Assembly (NCBI GenBank): GCA_030549495.1
Contig: JAUIRK010000921.1
Coordinates: forward strand, 248,001-312,000
Origin: Nectonema munidae
Lineage: Eukaryota > Nematomorpha > Nectonematoida > Nectonematidae
Direction: 5' to 3'
DNA length: 64,000 nt
The position numbers and the translations under genes are program-made. Under the pieces are notes generated by a model. The model made no database searches, was not told where the DNA came from, and saw only the letters and a list, made by a program, of their open reading frames with translations. Of the stretch, positions 14,301 through 26,300 are shown piece by piece (within the stretch, counting starts at the first letter, position 1; each line of letters starts with the position of its first letter).

Positions 14301-17300
14301 GATTCTAATGAAAAATTCTAACAGTTATATTTTTTTTATTGTAATCATGCGCAACCCATTTAATATGTTTTCCCAATTATAGATTTAATGTTAATCACAT
14401 ATTCATGAGATTGTCTATAAACAAATACGTAAAAATTAGATTGTCCTGGATATAGTACCTTTGAGTTATATTTTGTAGATGTAAATTTCTTGATGTCCTT
14501 ACCCAAAATTATTTTAAAATAGAAATTAAAAAACTCTTAACATTCATGTTCTTTTAAATTTATTGAAATTGGAATAAAATTGTTAATTTGATATTTTTTA
14601 ATTTCTGTTGATCTCTTTGAGAACCAATTGCGACATAGTGTCTGAAAGATAAAAATCCTTTGCTTAAAATATATAATTCCATTGAAATATAAATATTTTG
14701 TAAAAATAATTATGATAAAAGAATTTCCCTTCGTACATTATTAGAATTTAAGTTACTTTTCTAGGGAAGCGAGAGTATCAACGATTACACGGTGAATGGA
14801 GTTGTAGAGGTTTTCCAGTTCAGGAAATTTAGCATTTGGAGAGATATCAAAGGGAAAAACCGTTGTAAGGGAAGTGAGAAATGCTCTGAAGGATTTAATC
14901 AACTTGGGATACGTGTCTGTCAGGCAAACAGAGAGGGAAGAGATGAACGTTTTGAAGCAGGAGAGAATGCTAGCCTTCTTGGATAAAAGAGGCAGCACCA
15001 CTGCTATCATGTCAAATGCGTAGCAAATTCCGGAATGATTTATGCTAGAAGTCGAAGCTGTTGATTGGTTGGCATTTACATCCTAAAATGGGGAATGTAG
15101 ATTTTTTAGAGATTTATATCAAAGAATATTTATGTGACATGAATGAATATCTATTCCAAAAATTACACTGGTCAACAACAAATTTGTTGTCTGCATTTTT
15201 TAAGCTGATTTAGGACGAATCTGATGCGCTGAATCCAAAACTCAGATTAGTTTTGTTCAATCAGGTCAAGTTTTTGAGATATGGCCACATGTCGTTTTTT
15301 ACATTTTTGTTCACATGTACGCATGTGTGGAGCATTTTAGAAGAAGTTGGAGAAAATTGGTTATGATCAGCATAAATGGTTTATTTGTGTTGACCTGAAG
15401 ATGATGAACTTTTTGTTGGGACAACAGTCTGGCTTCACCAAGTACCCATCTTTTCTGTGCATGTGGGATAGTAGGGACCGTGCTCAGCATTACACGAAGA
15501 AGGACTGGCCTGTGCGGGAGGAATTGGTGCCATGCAAAGAAAGGAACGTCATCAACAACCCTCTGGTGGACAGAGACAGAATACTCTTCCCACCGCTGCA
15601 CATCAAGCTCGGCTTAATCAAGCAGTTCACCAAGGCTCTGGACAAAGATGGTGACTGCTTCACTTACTTGTGCCAGGCTTTTCCAGGATTGACCATGGAG
15701 AAGTTGAAAGCTGTCATCTTTGATGGTCCCCAGATCCGTCAGCTCATCAGAGATCCAGAGTTCAAAAACTCAATGAACGAAGTGGAACTGGAAGCGTGGA
15801 AGACATTTGTTTTGGTAGTGAAGAACTTTCTTGGCAACAATAAGGCCAGAAACTACGCAGAACTTGTCAACAACATGCTGACTGCTTTCAGAAACCTGGG
15901 CTGCAACATGAGCATCAAGAAGCACTACCTATTTTCACATATGAACCGGTTTCCTGAGAACCTGGGTTCAATGAGTGACGAGCAGGGGGAGAGATTCCAT
16001 CAAGACATGAAGGAGATGGAGACCAGGTATCAGGGTCGCTGGGACGCAGTCATGATGGCTGACTACTGTTAATCTGAAGAGAGATGTCCCTGCCGCTGAA
16101 CATTCCAGGAGTTCGAAGAAACGGAAGTTCAAGCCCTGAAGTTTGAACAGTGGTGACGAAACATGCAATTTACTTGTACTTACCTTTATCAATGCCCACC
16201 ATTCAGATGACATTAATCGATGTTTCTATCATGTAATCAATAAATGTGGTTGGCAAAACATTTTTTTTCTTAAAAACATGTTTAGGATGATATGTGTTGA
16301 CAAAAATCAGCTGATAATGCCACAAAAATGTAATTGATTTTGTCACAAGATCTGATTTTTTCAAATCAACTTAGCACAAAAACCTGACCTGATGGAGAGA
16401 AACGGATGCCATTTCCTGATTCAGCAGTGCCAGAATACCCTAATTCACTTGTAGAAATCTAGACAACATTCAGAAAGTAAAAAATTGTTGAGCAGTGTTA
16501 TAGACCTTATTGCTGAAATTATATTTAATATGATATTATATGGCAATGGCTGACACATCGATGGTCAAAAAAAGCCTCAATCTAGATTTTTTATATAATA
16601 AAGAGCCACATGTATATACACAAATTCAATTTTTTTTATTTAAAATAATTACATATTGTTACAAATGACATATAAGAACCTAGGAACACATACAAAATCA
16701 TATATAGTAAAGATATCTTTAATGAATAAAGAAAATAGTAACATCTAACGGCAATATTTCCTCATTTTTTTTTAAATTTGCCGCAAAAATTAGTTAAAGC
16801 TGCCCTCAGAAATGCTGTAAGATGTTCGTAATTAGATTATGTAGTCTTAACAGGAGACGCAATTGTCGCATTTAAGAGCGGCATCGCAGAATATCATTTG
16901 CCCACTAGTCCTATTTTATAAAGTTTGAGTAAAAGAAGTCCAAGTAATTAGATCAATAAAAGTCAACGTTTTATTAATAGGTCAACTTTTTTAATAGCCC
17001 ATTTATTGTAAGTAATCTAGATTTTGTAAAATTTAACCTTCGCAAAGCGGAGTGAAAGTTATAATAACACAAAAGAAAGTTAGCTGGACAAAACCATCAT
17101 GTGAACATTGAATAATAATAATCGTTGACAAAATCATTGTATTTCACTAGATTTATTGTATAAATAAACGCATTAACCAAAATTCTTGGCAACCCTACAA
17201 CTCAATAAATTGCGTTTATATTCTGTTTCTTTCCTTTGCTTCTCGTTTGCTTGTGAAAATGTCTCGTTCTTCATCTTCTTATTCATCTACTATTTGAGAT

Positions 17301-20300
17301 AGTTCAGACGATGCCTGATATATATCCTTTGAATGATTACACCGTTATTGGATCCGATGATTTTTAGATTTCGTAAGATTTAGAAAATGAATCCTTGTCT
17401 GCTCCTGATCGGAGGAATATATCTAATTTATCACCTGGACCGTTCGGTTCAGAAATTGGTTTTAAAGTTTTGAACAAAATTGTCCACCTTTTATTTACAC
17501 AAGAGATTGAAATACATTTATGATAAAACTATATATCAATTATTCCTAAGTTTTTTTAAATTTATTTCTACAAAACTACAAAAACGCATACTGAGACATA
17601 GAGGTTAAATTTTTAATACATATATAAGAGTAAAAGAGATAAATCTCCTAAAACTTAAAAAAAATCCGATAATGTTTTACTTTACGGTTTAGTCAATCTA
17701 AAAATTTTTTAAGCAATTTAACCTGTACATTTTTCAACGCAGTTTATTTCGTTGATTCTAGATATATTTACAAAAAAGATAATGAAGATAATAAAGATTT
17801 TGTAAATAAAGTATATGTTTGCAGAATATGGATGATAAAATTTTCTATCAATTTCCCACTAACATGATCAAAACCTTACCCGCGAGGAACGCGGAGTCAA
17901 TTACTTCCCCCTCCGGGGAATGCGGAAGTTCAGGATCCCCGCTAGGCACTGATACTAAGATATAGAGATTAAATTTGTAATACATATTTCAGTATTTTTA
18001 GAGTATTTATTTTTAATAAGAACAAAATAATATGTTTATATGCTCCTAATACATTAGAGTAAGAGAGATACATCTCTTGAAACTCAAAAAATACCTAACC
18101 AGTGAAAAGGAGTGGTAGGTATGACCTGATCAATACAGTACTCATTTAGTCTTTTTATTTTTTGTTTGTCTCATTACTTCAGTTTCATTTTGTGCATCTC
18201 TACTATTTTGTTTGAGAAGCTTTGTAACTGGGTAAAAAATATTATAAAAGAATAGATAAAATAGAGTAACTAATCAAGTTTGGCTGAAAAATTTTTTTTT
18301 TTTAAATTTAGGTATTTTTACGTGAGTATCGCTGGATGTGAGTACGAAGTTAGACTGTGTATGTTTCTTCAAATTTAGATAAATTTAATAAATCATCTAA
18401 TCTAGTATTTTCTTTTCGTTTTTATGATACGTTCGAATATGATGTCAAAAATCTGTGTATATTCACCAGTTTGAGTATATAGTCAATCGTTCATGTTTGA
18501 GAACATGTTCAAGAAAAATGCTTGATTACTTATAATATAAATACGTTACCATTCTAGTTCTGAAAATCCTACTTGGATAAATTTAAAGTACTGTTATGAA
18601 AAGTTTATTTTGAACATCTGCTAGCATATTTAGCATGACTGGTACACATTTGACAGGCCAAGGTTCAAAAACTGGATGTAAAAGTTTTGCTTTTTGAGAA
18701 GTATGGCATCTCTGAGCCATAACATGTTCTTACTGATTCATGTGTTCAAACGTTTTGATGATAAAAATCATCATAATATAGATGACAAAATATCTCCAAT
18801 TAGAGTGCTTTATAGTTATGTGTATAAAAACTTCTATAAATTCTGGGTACCGAATGAATATCTTACCGTTGACGAACAGCAGGTCAAATTTAGAGACAAT
18901 TGTGCTGTAAAAATATATGATCATTCGAAACCTGGTGTTTACGGCTTGAAAGTTTATCATCTTTGTGAGGCAAAAAGTTATTTTATTCTGAAGTCTGAAG
19001 TTTATGTTTCTGGTCTTCCGAAACGACAATATTTTTTCTGGAAACTCTATTTTCAAAAGGCTTGTTAAAGACTCCAAAGTTCCTAAAGATAGTGGAATCT
19101 TTGTAGATAGATTTTTTTGCAAATGGTTTCTAGATCACAATTTGTGAAACTTGTAGATCAAACAGAAATATCATACGCCATGAACACATTAAAAATTTGC
19201 GTCTGACAGAATGCGAAAACAAATTTCTCTACCCGGAACATGCTTCCCTCACTGCTTATATACAAAAGAGGCATGCAAAGAAAAATTTCGAGGTGGTCTA
19301 CATTCTTTCTTCACAACATTTGAAAGAAATAAGTATATTTGGCAGTAAGGACAAACATGAGACGCTACTTGAATATAAAAAATGCAAGGGTGGTGTAGAA
19401 GTCTGTAACCGAATGCTTTGAGAATATACTTCTTATAAGTTTTCAAGAAGATGGACTCTGGTTGCCTTAGCACAATAGCTGGGTGATTGCGAAGCATAAT
19501 GATCCTCATTCGTATGCATCTGTTAGAAGAGGAGGTAAGAAGGTTTTTAGAAATGTTTGGCTCTTTTGTCATCTGAAAGATCCATGCCAATTAGAGCAAA
19601 TAGCTCATCTATCCCAAGAGGCATTCGAACTCTTCTAGCATCCTATGGATATGAAACATCAACTCCTATTGGGCAAGTTTCCACTTTGAAAGGACTTTGT
19701 TATCTCACTATCACGAGCAAAAGAACTCATGGATCAAGGGGACGTGATTTTTGTAAAAATTTATATGTTAAATCCACTCAAAAATGATATGTCCACATTG
19801 CATTCTCAAAAAGTGATTTTCAATAAACTTTCAAGAATTTAAGTTTCTGCTTTTGTCAGATAGCGATATTTATAGCTGTCTTGCTTGAAAGTTTTGTTGA
19901 CAGTTCGACGATATGAATATGTTCACTAGACTCGTTTACGTTTCAAAATATCCTATATGATAAATCAATACCAAAATGTAATATAAAACTAGAAATTAAA
20001 AAAAAAAGTATAAAAATTTAGTTTATATTTTTCTTATGATTATTCATTTTCAAATGCACTTTTTATGTTAAAAAATTTTATTCGTTTTTTTCATAAAACA
20101 ATGTTTCATAAATTATAAAATCTAGTTCAATTTTACATGAAAACCTTTTGTATTAAAATGTTTGTGTGAGGTAACAAATTTTGCTGTTCAACTGAAAAAA
20201 AATCCAACATTGATTTTAAAATTAGATGGCGTTAATTTATAAAAAGGTACAAAAGTAAAATGTTCCAATATTGAATATGATGATTGCAAATAATTGAAAG

Positions 20301-23300
20301 GTATGCCCCATTACCACATAACTGGTTGGGTAACCATATATTGGTTACATTTTTTTGAAAGTAACAATAATAATTTTTTTAAGAAAATATAGTTAAATAT
20401 TCAGTTAAAATTTTAATATAAAAATCTTATATTAAAACTTTTTAACAGGACAAAAAGTCGACACTACGTCTCGCGAAGGTAACAAACAAGGAGCATTTAA
20501 CAATTTTGGAATTGCTTTTATATACTGAAGAGTTTTAAACAAAGCAACTAAAAATATTTTATTTCATTTTTCTAATTATTTGACTGATCATTTTTAATAC
20601 AGATAACAATTTTAGACTCCTCTATTCTGTCATGAATATAATAAGTGAAAAACGTAATCTTCGAATCTGGAAATGGAAGATGAATTTGAAATATATAGAA
20701 ATATCGAATTGCTATGTTGTATGATTGATAAACTCCATGGAAAAAGAAAATAATAAAAGGAATCATAAAAATATGAAAAAAGAAGTATATCAAATACGCT
20801 CTTCTGTACAGAGACAGCAGACAGGGAAAGATAAATTCTAGTAAAAAGTTTTTGTCTAAAGAATACTTTAAAATATTTCATTTCCTCTTACAATAATAGT
20901 ATTCATAAAAATTAGGAAAAGTGAAAATAGAATAATTTTTAGGTCATTTTTTTTTACAAATAAAGCATCTTTTCGAAGTCGTTACCTCAATTTTTCAAGG
21001 ATTTATAGGTCAACTTTTGCTACCCTTAGTTATAATAATAAGTTCGGCATAAACCACTTTTTTTAAAATACTTTTTTTAATTACTTCTGCCATGTTATTT
21101 TTGGTCTTCCAGTAGATTTAGAAATAATTTGTTCTGCTTAAACTCTTTTAATAAACTCTATTTTTAATCTATCAATTAAATTAAAGTTTTCAATATAACT
21201 CCTTAACTATGTAATATAAACTGGACATGCGTATCGATGTAGTTTACATTGTTATTATTGGGCATTCGTCCTTATTGGTTATATTATAATTATTTCTTGT
21301 GCAAATTTGCTAGTATTTAGAAGTAGTTTTGACATGATTTTAAGGAAGTGTGAATATGCTATTTCATTATATATAGATATATGTGTGTGTTAAATATTTT
21401 TAAATTTGCAACTAACTTGTACATCTACACGTTCTACATAACGGAAAACGTAGAATTCCGAAAGTACAGACATTTAGGTTTCTAAAAAAAGTATTCAAAA
21501 AAAGAATTCATTATATAACTTTAAAATAAAGACGAAAACATACTAAAGGAGAGAGAAGTTTTTCAAACCAGTTAAGTTTCAATTCAATGGCATCCCAGTT
21601 AGGGAGTTTCAGAGCTAGGATTAGCAAATCTTTGGACTTTTGAGAAATCATTTCAGAGCTTGAGATCTGCGTTATTGACGTCAGTTCGATCGGCTAAAAC
21701 AAGCATTTAAAAAATTAAATTTCTAATGAAATTAAAAAGAAAAAATTCAAAAGGCTTATGAAATTAGGAAAAAAAACTAAAATTATTTAGAGTTTTTAAA
21801 AATTTTCCTGTACAAAATTAATGCATTAGCAAAAGACGTTTAAAATAAAATTATTCACATATTTATTCTAAGCTTGATCTAAAAGTGAACATATATTTCT
21901 TTCTCCAAAAATATATATAATTTTAGGCGACTTAGATCTGTCAAAGATCAATCTAATGCAGACTATTGTGAAGAAGGTAGGGAAGTAAAAAGGAGTGTTT
22001 ACAATAATTTCAGATTTATGTAAGAAGGAAATATGTAAATTGGTTCATGCGAATAAGACGAATAAAAGTAAGTGAAAATTTAAAAAGCTTACGGGAGACG
22101 AGACATGAAGCAGGAAGTTTAGGATACGTTCTGCAACGCTAATTCCGAAACACTTGTGCGTTTCCTTTTGTTGAGACGCGTCGTAGTACTTCGTATCGGA
22201 GATGAGCGGGCTGACGGAGTAGGGGCTGGTGGCAGGCAAACTCGTGGGTGACGCAAAGTCGTTAGGGGAGGGGGAGGTCAGGGAGATGGTGGAGACGTTT
22301 TGAGAGGAGGAGACAAATGGAGTCATCGCATCATCGCTTTGCGGTAGGGAGAGTGAAATGTTGTTGGAATTGTCAGTGTTGAAAATGCTCCATGCTTCCC
22401 ACTGCACAATCACTTCACAGACGTCTACCACGATTCGTCGATTTTCAATTGCATTCTTCATTTTAGAAAAGAGAGCGATTACAGGCAAAACAACAAAATA
22501 TGATACGAGTCAGAAGAATTTGGTATGTGTTAGGGTTAGCGTAGAGTTACAAAATTAAAGTTATTTTATGTGAACGTTTTCTATTTCTTTTCTAAATATT
22601 ATTAATTTGAGGAATTTAGGGGGAGGGGCTAGAGCGCACTCTTGTCTCCCTACCTTCTTTACGAAGTTAATGATTTCAATTTGTATCAGTACAATAAACA
22701 CAAAATAGGCTAACTGCTACGAATTTAAGGAATATACACTAACTATTGCAGGTATACGTTCTTCTTATTTTAATCGTATACGCTCTATCTGTAAGATGAT
22801 GTTTATTTGCTTTTTAAACTACATTTGCCAGAACGATTTGCTTTAGAGTTTTCATATGGCTTCCGTTAAATAAATTTACTTGGAATTTAGTGCGAGAGAG
22901 ATATTGTTCGGGGGAAAATGAAGTAATGGAAAACGGATATTTCTTACGTTTCCAGTGAACCCAACTTTGTTAATCGCAGTTATCATGAAATTAATGACAA
23001 GATGTCTAAGAGGATAGTAAATGCCCCGATGCAGAGAAATCAACTGCAGAATGTGAGCCAGATGAGGGATGGTATGACTTTCTTCTATGAAAATTTTCTT
23101 TGTCCAAGAAGCTAACAACTTCTAAAAAAGAAATTCTTAAAAGGCAGGGATACTTTAGCACAACAGAAAAGTTTAGTTTTACCAACGAATTGTTTATAAA
23201 TAATGTAGGTTAGATTGGAAATCCTAACAGCATCAGATGTTTTAACTAATGAGTTAACTAATCAACAATCAAATAAAAATCTAGCAAACTAATTTGAATA

Positions 23301-26300
23301 ATAATTGCCTAATGTTTAAATATTTTACCACTAATGGAAATAGTACACACTTATAAACCTGTTAAGATTAGAAAGTTATAATACATAAATAATATTAAAA
23401 CAATAAAGCTGATTAATTCCAATGAATCATTTTTATTTACACTAAGAGAGTTAAAAGTAAGTTTATTCATTTTGGACTCTATTAATTAATCGAGTAAAAG
23501 TTTAGTGCTTGTGAATAAAACACTTTCTTTAAATTTAAATAGTAATACACGGTAAAACTTAGCTTTCATAAAAAACTGCTCTCTTTGTCAAAAAATTTAG
23601 TACAAATCGCCAAAAATCTTTGTGGACTACTCCATTATAGAATTTTGACACATTTGATGTAGTACTGTTTAGTTATGTGTACTAACTTTTTGGAGAAACA
23701 AAATTAAAAAAAAAGCACAATAATTATCACTAGGCTAAAATTTATTTACTTTTATTAAAATTTATAAAATAAATATTTATATATTTGCTTTGAAAAAGGA
23801 GTTTATACTCCGAAACTAGTTAGCAAAAATCAACAATAAAGTGTCCAATTTTTTATATTTGTTAAAATTATTTCACCTCAATGGGCATAACTGTCAAAGT
23901 ATTTTATGTGTACTAACTTTTTGGATAAACAAAATTAAAAAAAATCACAATAATTATCACTAAGCTAAAATTTAATTAGTTTAGTGGCAGATTAATTAAA
24001 ATAGTTAATTTGTTATATAGTAGTTGATACAAACAAACAAACAAAACAGCAAGTGCTATATAGATAATAATGATTGATAGATACATAAGTATTGAAACTA
24101 GTCTAAAACTAAAAAAATGTAAAATTATATTTAAATATTTGTAATAATTCAGGCGTAAAAATAGGTCAAAGTAAGATATTATATTTTCTCGAATATGATT
24201 GATATATTTTATATTTATTTAAACGAATAAGAACGAATCCACAGACACACAGAGAGGAACACGCAGGAAAATTTTAATATAAATTTCAAACTCACGTATA
24301 AAGATCTTATCAAAGGTTTTTTTTCAATTACCTTTGATAATTTTTTTATATTGATTTTGTGAGTTCAATTTGTTTCGCTAAGAAAATTAAATAAAACTTC
24401 TGAATTGATTTAGAAAATCTATTTTTTAGAATATGCTGAAAAACGCGTGTCAGTCTGTCTTCGTGTGTATTTATCAGCAAGACCAGAAAAAGTTACAAAA
24501 ATAATACATGTCCATTTTCTATTCTTGATGGAATGAGTGGTGTTAGAATGTCCAATGCTTTTCTAATCACATTCTTCGCTTCAGGAGCAGGATTTTTCAA
24601 AAGAGAGTGAAATACCTTAAAAAGAGATAAAAAAAATTGAAATATGAAAGAGAGCAGGATATAAGGAAAATAAAAATAATCATTTTTGCCATGATCTTAA
24701 TTTTAAAGGGGTAAAAGTGTAGCAAAATTCGCATAAAGAATGATTAAATCCTTAAAATTATAATGAAAACAACGTTTTATTAGAAAAGAAGTCAGAGCCG
24801 AAAGTGGAAAATTAAGAGCAGTCGGTGTTGATGTTTTTGTTAATATCTAAAGAAATTGACAACTTAAAATGTACTGTGTTGATTCAAAATCTCGCTAACA
24901 TGTAATAAAACAAATTATATTTCCCCATCAAAGTAGAGGAACGGCAAAAGTGGTAAGTGTGAGCAAGATGCAGGAAGAACGCACATATAGAACCAAACCA
25001 TGGGGATGATCTCTGATAAGTTTTTTTTAAAAACGGAAATTTTTGTCAACTAGGCTCGATAATTTAGGATTTTTGGCTCAACATTTTAACTGCGAAACAA
25101 TTTGCAGAGTATTTATTTCGATTTCCAACCGGGCTTTGTCTAATTTGAAAAGTGTTCTATTTGGGATGCAGTAACTTTTAAATCAATACTCATAAATGGA
25201 AAAACTTTATTTGAAAATAATTATGAACGAGTCTTGAAAAGGAAAAGGATATGTGGATAAATTTAAATCATAAAAAAAATAAAAGACAACATCCACAAGA
25301 TGAAAAAATTGACTTGTGCATCCAGAAATAGTGAAAAAAGAAACACTATTCATGTCTTTTATAGTTGTAATAAAAAGCATATAACTATTGAAAAAAGTAC
25401 AAAAAAGTAGTCAAATAATTGATATACGATTTTATATTTATAACTGGGGGTATTTTGGTGTAAAAAATGACTTATTGACTTCTACCCGCTCTACTAATAA
25501 TTATTATAATAATACATATTTTTTAAGAATAAGGTCGACCTTGGCTCGCCAGGACAAAGACCTGCTCATTAGAGCGAATGGATGATGATGATGATGATGA
25601 TATTTTTTAATAATCACGACTAATATAAGGCACTCTTAATATTATCGGTTAATTGAACATAGAAAAGTTTATAAGACAGATAAAACTATCGCGTTTATCA
25701 TTCATTGCATTATATACGAAATAATATAATATACCATTTTTGTCGTAAATAGGCAGAAAAAATTAATTTTATATTCAATTTTTTTATATTTGTTTCTTAT
25801 TTTTAAAAAAAAAAGTTCCAATTTTATTTTACAGCTTTTGTATTCTAGATAATCTCTAATCAAAAAATCAACAATCTTTTTTAAATTTGTATTTTGACTT
25901 TCAACTTGAAAAATAGATCAAGGGAAGAAAATTATGTTATATACTATATACATATATTATACTTCAATTGAGTCCAAAATATTAGAAATATAAAAACATA
26001 TGATAATACATGGGAAAATGTAAAAAAATATTTATGTCAAAGGTATTAAATGGGGGAAAAGAGGGAACATACCTGTAAAATGATATCTTTGTGAATACCA
26101 AATTTTGAAATAATTTGAGCGAGTAACAGATGACTATTGTACTTGACAGATGGATCCATGAACAGTATGGGTCTTAAACAAGGCCACGCAAAGCGAATTA
26201 ATCTCCTGAGATAACTGTCTTCTTCCCTAAAACAACAAGAAGAATACAAGGATTTAAAAGGTAAGAATTGCGTTAGAAGAGAGTGAACTTTGAACTTGAA

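Noticed and set aside
25576-25602. (GAT)n as a simple CRISPR-like or satellite array
   Set aside because: Short simple repeat at the end of a LINE-like tract; no spacer structure anywhere in the window.
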